From Bradyrhizobium sp. PSBB068 (GTDB lineage: Bacteria; Pseudomonadota; Alphaproteobacteria; Rhizobiales; Xanthobacteraceae), in NCBI GenBank assembly GCA_016839165.1, contig CP069300.1, forward strand, positions 7,473,888 to 7,537,887: DNA of 64,000 nt, in the 5' to 3' direction. How positions within the stretch are numbered: the stretch's first letter is position 1; each line of letters opens with the position of its first letter. This document shows positions 8,731 to 17,869 of the stretch, piece by piece. Made by a program: the position numbers and the translations under genes. Under the pieces are notes generated by a model. It did no database searches. It worked only from the letters and a program-made list of their open reading frames with translations, and was not told where the DNA came from.

Positions 8731-8999
8731 CCGAATACATCGTCAAGATCACCTTCTGGCTGCGCGCCTTCGACAGCGTGACGCTCGAAGCCGCGACTGA
8801 CGCCGAGGCCATCGAGAAGGCGAAGGCCTCCGCACGGATCGCGATGGAATCCATCGCATACCCCGAGCACATCGACACTGACGAACGGCGCGAGGGCGTC
8901 ATCGCCTACATCGACCGGATCGATCCGGACGGTCATGAGCCCGTCATCGAGGATGCCGAGTTCGACGACGACCGTATCCACGGTCCGCCCGCCGCCTGA
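8727..8999 (+). CDS. Hypothetical protein (90 aa)
   Basis: 90 residues from a GTG start that overlaps the preceding stop (GTGA), with SD GGAGG 6 nt upstream. The coupled start decides the choice. Begins MTEYIVKITFWLRAFDSVTLEAATDAEAIEKAKA, a strand-strand-helix pattern like the preceding gene product; acidic C terminus. No family recognised. Confidence 0.65.
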   Translation: MTEYIVKITFWLRAFDSVTLEAATDAEAIEKAKASARIAMESIAYPEHIDTDERREGVIAYIDRIDPDGHEPVIEDAEFDDDRIHGPPAA

Positions 9000-9024
9000 T
9001 CCCAAACACACACAAACCCACCCG

Positions 9025-9048
9025 AAGCCCGGCCCCGCGCCGGGTTTT
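9025..9048 (+). terminator. Second hairpin with T-run between small genes
   Basis: AAGCCCGGC (9025-9033) pairs with GCCGGGTTT (9039-9047) with one G-U pair and a 5-nt loop, followed by further T. Shape and loop sequence are nearly those of 8271-8294. It lies 21 nt before the next start codon. Confidence 0.6.
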
Positions 9049-9068
9049 CGCCTTTTACGGAGACTGCC

Positions 9069-9479
9069 ATGGCCGACTATTTCACCCATTTCTCGTGCCT
9101 TCTCGATGTCGGCACGCCCGAGAACGCGGCCCGCGCCCTCGACCTCTACGCCAACGCACCCGAGGACGAAGATGGCCTTGGCTTCTCGGACGGCTTCGAC
9201 CTTTCCATCCAGAGCGATGGCGGAGCAGAGCTTTGGATTCACGACGACTGCTCGGGCGATCCCGAGCGGGTGATCGAATTCGTCCTGCTCTGCGCGGAGC
9301 AATTCGACCTCAAAGGTCTTTGGGGGTTCGAGTACGCCAACACATGCTCGCGTCCGCGCCTGGACGCCTTCGGTGGTGGCGCGCATGTCATCGACCTCGG
9401 CGTCCGCGAGACCATCTGTTGGGTCAGCACCAACGAATGGCTCGTCATCGCTCTCGACGGAGGCGATCCCGATGCCTGA
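9069..9479 (+). CDS. Hypothetical protein (136 aa)
   Basis: 136 residues, very acidic, beginning MADYFTHFSCLLDVGTPENAARALDLY. The pattern (FSDGFDLSIQSDGGAELWIHDDCSGDPERVIEFV) is familiar from small uncharacterised proteins of plasmids and ICEs, but I cannot name the family. The ATG at 9069 follows ttttacGGAGactgcc. Its end overlaps the next gene by 8 bp. Confidence 0.65.
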   Translation: MADYFTHFSCLLDVGTPENAARALDLYANAPEDEDGLGFSDGFDLSIQSDGGAELWIHDDCSGDPERVIEFVLLCAEQFDLKGLWGFEYANTCSRPRLDAFGGGAHVIDLGVRETICWVSTNEWLVIALDGGDPDA

Positions 9480-10116
9480 GATCATAGAAACCACCGTCTA
9501 TCGCCTGGACGAACTTTCCGACGAGGCGAAGGACAAAGCCCGCGCATGGTATCGGCAAGTCGGCCTCGACCATGACTGGTTCGAGTTCGTCTATGACGAT
9601 TTTGAACGGATCTGCGCCATCCTCGGCGTCGACCTAAAGACCGTGCCGGTCCGTCTCTATGGCGGCGGCACGGGGCAAAAGCCCTGCATCTGGTTCTCGG
9701 GCTTTTGGAGTCACGGCGATGGTGCCTGTTTCGAGGGGCGCTACAGCCACGCGACCGGCGCGCCGCGGGCGATCCGCGATCATGCGCCGAAGGACAATGA
9801 GCTCCATCGGATCGCCGATGTCCTTCAGGCAATCCAGCGCCGGAACTTCTACCAGCTCCACGCCACCGTGACGCATCGCGACCGCTACTACCACGAATAC
9901 AGCATGGCGATCTCGGTCGAACGCGACAGCCCGACCCGGCAAGACATGACCGCTGACACGGAGGAAATCGTCATCGAGGCGCTGCGCGATCTCGCCCGTT
10001 GGCTCTATCGCCAGCTCGAGCGCGAATACGACTATCTCGCCTCGGACGAGTCCGTCGACGATGCCATCACCGCCAACGCTTACACCTTCGCCGCAGCCGG
10101 CCACCGTTTCGGCTGA
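9472..10116 (+). CDS. Conserved hypothetical protein, often labelled toxin-antitoxin-associated
   Basis: 214 residues beginning MPEIIETTVYRLDELSDEAKDKARAWYR, with YGGGTGQKPCIWFSGFWSHGDGACFEG. Relatives in mobile elements are often annotated as antitoxin of a toxin-antitoxin stability system, but I see no toxin gene beside it and would not rely on that label. The start overlaps the preceding gene by 8 bp (ATG inside gatccCGATGCC), which supports coupled translation. Confidence 0.65.
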   Translation: MPEIIETTVYRLDELSDEAKDKARAWYRQVGLDHDWFEFVYDDFERICAILGVDLKTVPVRLYGGGTGQKPCIWFSGFWSHGDGACFEGRYSHATGAPRAIRDHAPKDNELHRIADVLQAIQRRNFYQLHATVTHRDRYYHEYSMAISVERDSPTRQDMTADTEEIVIEALRDLARWLYRQLEREYDYLASDESVDDAITANAYTFAAAGHRFG

Positions 10117-10229
10117 TCGTCGGCATTTCGCTCTCCGAACCTTGTGACGCAGCCCACGACCCTCGGGCGTGTCTTGCCTGGACGTCGCGCTGCGCCGGTC
10201 AACGGGCAAGCCGTTTCCGCGCGGGGCGC

Positions 10230-10601
10230 GTGACCGTCGCCGCTCTACGCCGTCCGTCGCCGAGACCGCCCAACGGATCGGAGGCGAAGCAGATCTGCAA
10301 GGTTCTCAACAAGCGAGTGACTGGCGTTCCAGCCGGAGCCGTCTACATCGGTCGCGGCAGCAAATGGGGCAATCCGTTTCGGATTGGCCCCGACGGCGAT
10401 CGGGCCGCCGTCATCGTGAAGCACGAACGCTGGCTCGCAGATCAGCACCATCTGCTGCGCGCGCTCGACGAGCTGCGCGGTCGCGACCTCGTCTGCTTCT
10501 GCGCGCCGCTCCCCTGCCACGGCGATCTCCTATATCGGCTGGCCAACGCCAGCCGCGACGAGCGGATCGCGTGGTGGCGGTCCGTGAAGGTGGCGGCGTG
10601 A
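10230..10601 (+). CDS. DUF4326 domain protein
   Basis: About 123 residues if the GTG at 10230 is the start. The DUF4326 core is clear: AVYIGRGSKWGNPFRIG, then LRGRDLVCFCAPLPCHGDLL with the conserved CFCxPxxCHGD segment that may bind metal. Relatives occur in phages and conjugative elements; function unknown. The start is uncertain because there is no good SD and the frame stays open further upstream. The reading frame ends just before the third structured leader. Confidence 0.7.
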   Translation: MTVAALRRPSPRPPNGSEAKQICKVLNKRVTGVPAGAVYIGRGSKWGNPFRIGPDGDRAAVIVKHERWLADQHHLLRALDELRGRDLVCFCAPLPCHGDLLYRLANASRDERIAWWRSVKVAA

Positions 10602-10602
10602 T

Positions 10603-10690
10603 GAGAGGAAGAGGGCGGCCGGGACGGGTTTGAGCCGGTGCGGTCGAAGAGAGAGCGCCGACCGGCTCGTCCGCTCCCGCTCTCCCGAGG
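10603..10690 (+). promoter_or_regulatory. Structured leader before the helicase gene (copy C)
   Basis: gaggaagagggcggccgg leads into GACGGGTT (10623-10630). GAGCCGGT (10632-10639) pairs with ACCGGCTC (10661-10668) around a loop containing gaagagagagcg, then GTCC pairs with the GGAC of the motif. Order and key words (ggaagaggg, GACGGGTT, GAGAGAG loop) match copies A and B, but the stem sequences differ. The downstream gene starts at 10699 with gagg upstream. Confidence 0.5.
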
Positions 10691-10698
10691 CTCCCTTC

Positions 10699-13600
10699 AT
10701 GAACGACCTTTCTCCGATCGCGGCCGACCAGGCCGCGCCACTGTCGCCTGTTCCTCATCCTGACGCGGCCGGCGCGATCATCGCCGCCGCAGAGCGACTC
10801 CTACCTTACCTCGAGCGCGGCCAGCGCATCGATGCCGCGATCCTACGCGCCGCCATGGAAGCGGCCTTCGGCGCTTCCGACGCTTCTGGCGCCTGGGACT
10901 GGAAAACGGCCTACGAATCCTGCGAGGCGGCGACCATCCTCTTCCTGCGCAAATACGGAAAGGCGCTGTTCCGCAAAGCCGACTCTCCGGGTTTGCGTCT
11001 TTCCGCCCTGGCCAAGATCACCGGCCTGCTTCCCGCCCACACCCGCCGCTCGTCCGAGAGCGAGGCTTTCCAACAGTTCTCGACGCCGACCCCCCTCGGC
11101 CTGGCGGCCCTGACTGCGGCCGCCATCGGGCCGACGGATCGCGTGCTTGAGCCCTCGGCCGGCACCGGACTCCTCGCCATCCTGGCCGAGATCGCCGGCG
11201 GCGCACTCGTCCTGAACGAGCTGGCCGAGGTCCGGGCGACGCTGCTTTCCTCTCTCTTTCCGGCCGTCACCGTCACGCGCTTCGACGCCGCCCAGATCGA
11301 CGATCACCTCGATCCGGCCATCGTCCCGAGCGTCGTGCTGATGAACCCGCCCTTCTCGGCGATGGCCAATGTGGCTGGCCGTATGGCCGATACCACCTAT
11401 CGCCACATCGCCTCGGCCCTCGCGCGCTTGGCCGAGGGCGGGCGGCTGGTGGCGATCAGCGGCGCGAACTTTTCCCCCGACGCTCCGGCTTGGCGCGACG
11501 CCTTCGCCCGACTGCAGGAGCGCGGCCGCATCGTCTTCACCGCCGCGATCGATGGGGCGGTCTATGCCAAGCACGGCACGAGCATCGACACGCGGCTGAT
11601 CGTCCTCGACAAGGTGCCGGCTGACGACCCGTCCGCGTTACCGGCGTCACGGGGCATGGCGCCCGACGTCGCCACGTTGCTGAGCTGGATCGCGGAGCAC
11701 ATTCCGGCGCGTCTGACGCTCGCGCCCAGCCTCGCCATCCCCGTGTCGGCCGCCGCCGCACCGCGGACGGTGCGCGGCTATCTCGCCCGTGTTGCAGCGG
11801 CGCAGCCGGCCAAGCCGTCTGTCGCCGATCCGGAGGCGGTCGATCTCGCCTACGAGACCATCGACTGGACGCCGCCCGAGGGCGCGCATCTCAGCGATGC
11901 GATCTATGAGGAATACCGGCTCCAATCGATCCGGATTCCCGGAGCCCAGGCCCATCCCACCAAGCTGGTGCAATCCGCCGCCATGTCCTCGGTCGCGCCG
12001 CCGAAGCCGAGCTACCGGCCGCGCCTCCCGATCAGTCTCGTCAGCGAGGCCGTCCTGTCCGACGCCCAGCTCGAGACGGTGATCTATGCCGGCGAGGCAC
12101 ATGGCGACTATCTCGCCGGCGCGTGGACAGTGGACGAAACCTTCGATCTCGTCGCCGCCGCCCGTGACGATGCGCTGAATGCCGTCCGCTTTCGCCGGGG
12201 CTTCATGCTGGGCGACGGCACCGGGGCCGGCAAAGGCCGCCAGTCGGCCGGCGTCATCCTGGACAACTGGCTGAAGGGCCGCCGCAAGGCAGTCTGGATC
12301 TCCAAGTCCGACAAGCTGCTCGAGGACGCGCAACGCGACTGGTCGGCCCTCGGCATGGAGCGCCTGCTCATCACGCCGCTATCGCGCTTCCCCCAAGGCA
12401 AGCCGATCCGGCTGACCGAAGGCGTCCTATTTTTAACCTACGCTACGCTGCGGTCCGACGACCGCGGCGAGAAGCTTTCGCGCGTCCGCCAGATCGTCGA
12501 ATGGTTGGGCGTCGACTTCGACGGAGTGATCATTTTCGACGAGAGCCATGCCATGCAGAACGCCGGTGGCGGCAAGGGCGACCGCGGCGATGTCGCGCCC
12601 TCGCAACAGGGCCGCGCGGGCTTGCGCCTGCAGCACGCGCTGCCCGACGCGCGCGTGGTCTATGTCTCGGCCACTGGCGCGACCACCGTCCACAATCTCG
12701 CCTATGCCCAGCGGCTCGGCCTCTGGGGAGGCGAGGACTTCCCCTTCGCCACCCGAGCCGAGTTCGTCGAGGCGATCGAGGATGGCGGTGTCGCCGCCAT
12801 GGAAGTGCTCGCCCGCGATCTGCGTTCGCTCGGTCTCTACACGGCCCGCTCGCTCTCCTATGACGGCGTCGAATACGAGCTGGTCGAGCACTCGCTCACC
12901 GACGAGCAGCGCCGCATCTACGACGCCTATGCCGGCGCGTTCGCCATCATCCACAACCATCTCGACGCCGCGATGCAGGCCGCCAACATCACCGGCGAGA
13001 CCGGCACGTTGAACCGGCAGGCGAAGTCGGCGGCCCGCTCGGCTTTCGAGAGCGCCAAGCAGCGCTTCTTCGGCCACCTGCTGACCTCGATGAAGACGCC
13101 GACGCTGATCCGTTCGATCGATCAGGACCTCGCGAACGGCCACGCCGCCGTCATCCAGATCGTCTCGACCGGCGAGGCGTTGATGGAACGCAGGCTCGCC
13201 GAGATCCCGACCGAGGAATGGAGCGACGTTCGCGTCGACATCACACCGCGCGAGTACGTCCTCGACTATCTGGCCCATTCCTTCCCGGTGCAGCTCTACG
13301 AGCCGTTCACCGACAGCGAGGGCAACCTCTCGTCGCGGCCCGTCTTCCGCGACGGCCAGCCGGTCGAGAGCCGCGAGGCCGTTGCCCGTCGCAACGAGCT
13401 GATCGAGCGGCTTGCTTCGCTGCCGCCAGTGCCCGGCGCGCTCGACCAGATCGTCCAGCGCTTCGGCACGGACCTCGTGGCCGAAGTGACCGGACGCTCG
13501 CGCCGCGTGGTGCGCAAGGGCGACCGCCTCGTCGTCGAGAACCGCGCCGCCTCCGCCAATCTCGCCGAGACCGCCGCCTTCATGGACGACCTGAAGCGCA

Positions 13601-15033
13601 TCCTCATCTTCTCGGAGGCGGGCGGGACGGGCCGCAGTTACCACGCCGAGCTGTCGGCGCGGAACCGTCGCCTGCGCGTCCACTATCTGCTCGAACCCGG
13701 CTGGAAGGCCGACGCAGCGATCCAGGGCCTCGGGCGCACGAACCGCACCAACCAGGCGCAGCCGCCGCTCTTCCGGCCGATCGCCACGGATGTGAAGGCC
13801 GAGAAGCGCTTCCTCTCGACCATCGCCCGTCGCTTGGACACGCTGGGCGCCATCACCCGCGGTCAGCGCCAGACCGGCGGACAGGGATTGTTCAGGCCCG
13901 AAGACAATCTGGAATCGCACTACGCCCGCGACGCGCTGCGCCAGCTCTATCTACTGCTGGTGCGCGGCAAGATTGAAGATTGCTCGCTCCAGATGTTCGA
14001 GGACGCCACCGGCCTCAAACTGATGGACGCCAACGGCATCAAGGACGAGCTGCCGCCGATAACGACCTTCCTCAACCGCCTGCTGGCGCTCACCATCGAG
14101 CTTCAGGGCGTGCTGTTCACGGCGTTCGAGCAGTTGTTGAACGCCAAGATCGAGGGCGCCATCGCCAGCGGCGTCTATGACGTCGGCCTGGAGACGCTGC
14201 GGGCCGAGAGCTTCGTCGTCACCGATCGCCGCGCGATCTACACCCATCCCGCGACGGGCGCAGAGACCCGGTTGCTCACCATCACCGAGCGCCGGCGCAA
14301 TCATCCGGTGACGCTGGACGACGCGCTCGATCACCTTGCCGATCCCCGCGCGATGCTGCTGATCAACGAGCGCTCGGGCCGGGCCGCCGTGCAGATCCCG
14401 GCGCCGAGCATGATGCTCGACGACGGCGAGATCGAACGCCGCGTTCGGCTGATCCGGCCGATGGAGCATCATCACGCCTCGCTTAAGATGATGGACGAGA
14501 GCCGTTGGCAGGCGGCCGACCGCGAGGCTTTCGCCGCGACATGGGCTCGCGAAGTGTCGGAGGTGCCCGAGTTCGCCGACAGCACGATCCACATCGTCGC
14601 CGGCTTGCTGCTCCCAATCTGGAAGCGCATGCCAAACGAGTCGACGCGCGTCTATCGGCTACAGACCGACGCAGGCGAACGCATCATCGGCCGCAGGGTC
14701 TCAGCCGTTTGGGCAGCGAACGCCTCGTTGACCGGGGCGACCACCCTGACGCCGGATGCGGCCTTCGCGGCGCTGATCGAGGGGCGGACCGTCCTCGACC
14801 TTACCGACGGCCTGCAACTCCATCGGGTGCGCGTCATGGGCGCTCACCGCATCGAGCTGTCTGGCTTCGCCGACGCGATGCGCGACCGCCTGCGCGCCTA
14901 CGGCCTCTTCAGCGAGATCATCTCCTGGAAGCTGCGCATGTTCGTGCCGACCGATGCGAACGGCGCCGGGGTGCTCGCGAAGGTGCTCGACCACTATCCG
15001 GTCGAGCGTATCGGCGAGCGGGCGGCTGCGTGA
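10699..15033 (+). CDS. Methylase-fold / Strawberry-notch helicase fusion
   Basis: 1,444 residues from the ATG at 10699; an upstream in-frame TTG would translate the leader hairpin. The N-terminal part is an adenine-methyltransferase-like fold with VLEPSAGTG (149-157) and NPPF (216-219). The middle is a Strawberry-notch superfamily 2 ATPase with Walker A GDGTGAGKGR (505-514) and DESH (614-617), followed by the SNO helicase C domain (GLGRTNRTNQAQPPLF). Proteins of this type are common in ICEs, plasmids and phages of Proteobacteria; their role is not established, with DNA processing or protection on entry a reasonable guess. It overlaps the Toprim gene by one base (TGATG). Confidence 0.9.
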   Translation: MNDLSPIAADQAAPLSPVPHPDAAGAIIAAAERLLPYLERGQRIDAAILRAAMEAAFGASDASGAWDWKTAYESCEAATILFLRKYGKALFRKADSPGLRLSALAKITGLLPAHTRRSSESEAFQQFSTPTPLGLAALTAAAIGPTDRVLEPSAGTGLLAILAEIAGGALVLNELAEVRATLLSSLFPAVTVTRFDAAQIDDHLDPAIVPSVVLMNPPFSAMANVAGRMADTTYRHIASALARLAEGGRLVAISGANFSPDAPAWRDAFARLQERGRIVFTAAIDGAVYAKHGTSIDTRLIVLDKVPADDPSALPASRGMAPDVATLLSWIAEHIPARLTLAPSLAIPVSAAAAPRTVRGYLARVAAAQPAKPSVADPEAVDLAYETIDWTPPEGAHLSDAIYEEYRLQSIRIPGAQAHPTKLVQSAAMSSVAPPKPSYRPRLPISLVSEAVLSDAQLETVIYAGEAHGDYLAGAWTVDETFDLVAAARDDALNAVRFRRGFMLGDGTGAGKGRQSAGVILDNWLKGRRKAVWISKSDKLLEDAQRDWSALGMERLLITPLSRFPQGKPIRLTEGVLFLTYATLRSDDRGEKLSRVRQIVEWLGVDFDGVIIFDESHAMQNAGGGKGDRGDVAPSQQGRAGLRLQHALPDARVVYVSATGATTVHNLAYAQRLGLWGGEDFPFATRAEFVEAIEDGGVAAMEVLARDLRSLGLYTARSLSYDGVEYELVEHSLTDEQRRIYDAYAGAFAIIHNHLDAAMQAANITGETGTLNRQAKSAARSAFESAKQRFFGHLLTSMKTPTLIRSIDQDLANGHAAVIQIVSTGEALMERRLAEIPTEEWSDVRVDITPREYVLDYLAHSFPVQLYEPFTDSEGNLSSRPVFRDGQPVESREAVARRNELIERLASLPPVPGALDQIVQRFGTDLVAEVTGRSRRVVRKGDRLVVENRAASANLAETAAFMDDLKRILIFSEAGGTGRSYHAELSARNRRLRVHYLLEPGWKADAAIQGLGRTNRTNQAQPPLFRPIATDVKAEKRFLSTIARRLDTLGAITRGQRQTGGQGLFRPEDNLESHYARDALRQLYLLLVRGKIEDCSLQMFEDATGLKLMDANGIKDELPPITTFLNRLLALTIELQGVLFTAFEQLLNAKIEGAIASGVYDVGLETLRAESFVVTDRRAIYTHPATGAETRLLTITERRRNHPVTLDDALDHLADPRAMLLINERSGRAAVQIPAPSMMLDDGEIERRVRLIRPMEHHHASLKMMDESRWQAADREAFAATWAREVSEVPEFADSTIHIVAGLLLPIWKRMPNESTRVYRLQTDAGERIIGRRVSAVWAANASLTGATTLTPDAAFAALIEGRTVLDLTDGLQLHRVRVMGAHRIELSGFADAMRDRLRAYGLFSEIISWKLRMFVPTDANGAGVLAKVLDHYPVERIGERAAA

Positions 15034-16088
15034 TGGCGCGCCACGAGGCGTCCGAACTGACACAGCGTCTCGCGCGCGAGGCCGAGGCGGTGTGTCGCCA
15101 CTACCTCTCTGCTGGACGGCGGGAGGGCCGTTACTGGCTGGTGGGCGATGTGCGCAACACGCCTGGCCGCTCGATGTTCGTCCGGCTCAAGGAATCGGTG
15201 AAAGGACCGGCCGGAAAATGGACTGACGCGGCGACCGGCGAGCATGGCGACCTGCTGGACGTGATCCGCGAAAGCTGCGGCCTGATCGACTTCAAGGACG
15301 TTGCCAACGAGGCGCGAACCTTCCTCAGCCTCCCGCACCCAGAGCCGGAACCGGATCGCTCCCGATTACGCGCACCAAGCGCCCCTACCGGATCGCCGGA
15401 GGCGGCACGTCGATTGTTCGCCATGTCGGAGCCGATTTCTCGGACTCACGTAGAAACGTATCTCCGTAATCGCGGCATTACGGCTTTGCACGGAACCGGA
15501 AGCCTGCGCTTCCACCCGCGCTGCTACTATCGGCCGGATGAGCACAGCCCCACCGAGACCTGGCCGGCGATGATCGCCTCCGTCACCGATCTCGCGGGCC
15601 ATCTCACCGGGGCGCATCGCACCTGGCTCGATCCGGGCGGCTTCTCCGAGGCGACGCTCGGCAAGGCGCCGATCGACACCCCGAGGCGGGCGATGGGCGA
15701 ACTGCTCGGTCACGCTGTTCGCTTCGGTGTGGCGGGCGAGGTGATGGCGGCTGGCGAGGGCATCGAGACGATGCTGTCGCTCAGGTGCGTGCTGCCCGCA
15801 ATGCCAATGGTCGCAGCCCTCTCGGCGGCGCATCTCTCGGCCATCTTGCTCCCGGACACATTGCGCCGGCTCTACATCGCCCGCGACGACGATCCTGCCG
15901 GTGACGGCGCGATGGCGACGTTGATCGAACGCGCGCAGGAGGCCGGCATCGAGGCGATCGTGATCTCGCCACGGCTCGGGGACTTCAACGAGGATCTCCG
16001 CTTGCTCGGGATCGATGCGCTTCGGGCGGCAAGCCGCGTGCAGATCGCGGCGCAGGATGTCGCCCGCTTCATGGATCTGGCGGCATAG
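15033..16088 (+). CDS. Toprim-domain primase-like protein
   Basis: 351 residues. The N-terminal part resembles DUF7146/CHC2-like primase modules (RYWLVGDVRNTPGRSMFVRL) without an obvious zinc-finger Cys set. The C-terminal Toprim fold shows the conserved Glu in AAGEGIETMLS and the Asp cluster in LYIARDDDPAGDGAM. Translation is coupled to the helicase (ATG overlaps its TGA). Proteins like this may prime the complementary strand of transferred DNA; that is inference from domain and neighbours. Confidence 0.85.
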   Translation: MARHEASELTQRLAREAEAVCRHYLSAGRREGRYWLVGDVRNTPGRSMFVRLKESVKGPAGKWTDAATGEHGDLLDVIRESCGLIDFKDVANEARTFLSLPHPEPEPDRSRLRAPSAPTGSPEAARRLFAMSEPISRTHVETYLRNRGITALHGTGSLRFHPRCYYRPDEHSPTETWPAMIASVTDLAGHLTGAHRTWLDPGGFSEATLGKAPIDTPRRAMGELLGHAVRFGVAGEVMAAGEGIETMLSLRCVLPAMPMVAALSAAHLSAILLPDTLRRLYIARDDDPAGDGAMATLIERAQEAGIEAIVISPRLGDFNEDLRLLGIDALRAASRVQIAAQDVARFMDLAA

Positions 16089-16226
16089 CCGAAACGGGGA
16101 TGGGGCGCGGCAGCGTCGTCGCCATAGGGTCGGCGGTCATGCTTTCCGTCAGCGTCGGAGAGGACCACGCCCACGGCCTTCTGAGAGGGCGATCGGGCGG
16201 CAAGCGGCCTGGACCGGCAACCTTGT

Positions 16227-16290
16227 GGGCCGACTATTTTCCGTCGGCGGCCGAGGCCGCCTTTACATCGCGAGACAAAATAGTCGGCCC
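16227..16290 (+). promoter_or_regulatory. Long perfect stem before the DUF2493 gene
   Basis: GGGCCGACTATTTT (16227-16240) and AAAATAGTCGGCCC (16277-16290) are a 14-bp perfect inverted repeat. The loop holds a second hairpin (GGCGGC/GCCGCC) and ends cgcgagacaaa before the right arm. A CCGC/GCGG hairpin follows at about 16321. The structure before the DUF736 gene at 19.06 kb has the same plan with different stem bases. Confidence 0.65.
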
Positions 16291-16413
16291 TCTTCGGTCC
16301 TCCGCCGAGGCTCCGGCCCTCCGCTTCGCTGCGGGTGCAAGTCCATTCCGCCCGCCGCCTTCGTCGCCATGAAGGCCGCGATGGGCGCGGCCGATCCGAC
16401 GAGGAAAGCCGCG

Positions 16414-17343
16414 ATGACCACCGACCACGACGACCAATTCGAGCCGCACCACAGCTCATCCCCGACCGACCAGGTCCTCCACGAACTCCAGCTCTATGGC
16501 TACCGCCCCTTCCACGACGAGCCCGACCCCAGGCCGCTTCCCGAAGCACAGATCCTCGCCGGCAGCATCTCCGACATCTTCGACGCCCTCGTGGTGGCGC
16601 TTGCTGACACCCGCCTCGAACCCGACCTCGAGGACCTGCTCTGGTCCACGGTGAACGTCTTTCACCGGGCCATCGACCGGATCGAACGCGACCTCGACGA
16701 TAACGAGCTGGCGCAGCAACGGTCCCAGCGCGAACAGGACGGCAGTGAGGTCAAGTCCGTCGAACTGGAGCGCCTGACGGCGGAAGGGCAGACGCTGATC
16801 GAACGCCGCAACGCCTTCGAGCTGATGCGCGACCAGGCCGCCGACCAATTCGAGCACCACACCCACTCAGCTTGGCGGCCCCGCAACGGGTCGAAGGTCA
16901 ACCATCGCAACCTCACCGCGGCGATGATCGACAGCCGCGACTTCCTGGCGGCGAAGAGGCGCGCCGACAACCAGGTGCTTCTGCCCGCGGGGCCGAAGGT
17001 GGCTCTGACCGGCGGGCTCGACTTCAACGATTACCGGCTGGTCTGGGCCAAGCTCGATCAGGTCCACGCCAAGCACCCGGACATGGTGCTGCTGCACGGC
17101 GGCTCGCCCAAGGGCGCCGAGCTGATCGCCGCCAAATGGGCCGACAACCGCAAGGTCCCGCAGATCGCCTTCAAGCCCGACTGGACGAAACACGCCAAGG
17201 CCGCGCCGTTCAAGCGCAATGACGCCTTGCTGGAGGTCCTGCCGATCGGGTTGATGCACTTCCCCGGCACCGGCATCCAGGACAACCTCGCCGACAAGGC
17301 CAAGAAGCTCGGCATCCCGGTCTGGAAATTCGGCGGCGCGTGA
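16414..17343 (+). CDS. DUF2493 (SLOG-superfamily) protein
   Basis: 309 residues from ATG 16414, preferred over in-frame ATGs at 16369 and 16381 because GAGGA lies about 9 nt upstream. The C-terminal about 115 residues are a DUF2493/YpsA-like SLOG domain (KVALTGGLDFNDYRLVWAKLD, then LLHGGSPKGAELIAAKWA), a Rossmann-like fold thought to bind nucleotides or nucleotide derivatives. The N-terminal part is helical and partly coiled (residues about 80-130). Conserved neighbour of the helicase/Toprim pair in this type of ICE; function unknown. Confidence 0.85.
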   Translation: MTTDHDDQFEPHHSSSPTDQVLHELQLYGYRPFHDEPDPRPLPEAQILAGSISDIFDALVVALADTRLEPDLEDLLWSTVNVFHRAIDRIERDLDDNELAQQRSQREQDGSEVKSVELERLTAEGQTLIERRNAFELMRDQAADQFEHHTHSAWRPRNGSKVNHRNLTAAMIDSRDFLAAKRRADNQVLLPAGPKVALTGGLDFNDYRLVWAKLDQVHAKHPDMVLLHGGSPKGAELIAAKWADNRKVPQIAFKPDWTKHAKAAPFKRNDALLEVLPIGLMHFPGTGIQDNLADKAKKLGIPVWKFGGA

Positions 17344-17869
17344 GCGCCGCCTTACCCTTCATGCGTAGTGACGTGGATCCGCCGAGACGGATTATCGGCT
17401 TTCCGTAACGCCGCCTTTCATTCCGGTTCACCCGTGACGGCGTCCGGGCCGCACGAGCATAGTGCGCCAACTCCGTATCGTTCTCGATCAGGCCGTCGAG
17501 GAGCGCCTTCTTCACCTGGTGCAGGTCGCGTCCCGTGAACTCCGCCATGCCGCATGCCTCAACCATCATGTCGACTCGTTAGGGCAGCTTAGCCGATCGG
17601 TCAGCGCACCGTGAGGACAACGAAGTTCCGCGCACGGTCATCGAAGGGCTCCGAGAGGCGACTCCTGCGGGCGGGCGCCACCCCGCGTCTATCTGCGCTG
17701 ATCCTTGGTCCGGCCAAGGGCCTGACGCCATCAACCCGTGAAGGGTCGGCTTACGCTGAAGCGTGCCGCCGCTCTGTCTTCGCCTTCGCGGTGATTGCGG
17801 CCCTCGGCCGGACACATCGGGCGCCTGTCGCGCGGGGATGGCCCCCGCCTCAGCACAGGAGCCGGATCA
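17344..17869. other. Mostly empty gap with one weak minus-strand frame
   Basis: A minus-strand frame from an ATG at 17548 (MAEFTGRDLHQVKKALLDGL, about 112 codons to 17210) has some helix-like character, but it runs 134 bp antisense into the DUF2493 gene and its C-terminal half looks like random basic sequence. I do not call it a gene. No strong hairpin, repeat or promoter pattern is seen. Confidence 0.35.

Noticed and set aside
12433..13920. 495-codon open frame antisense to the helicase gene
   Set aside because: Entirely within the Strawberry-notch ATPase coding sequence, no domain, no SD.
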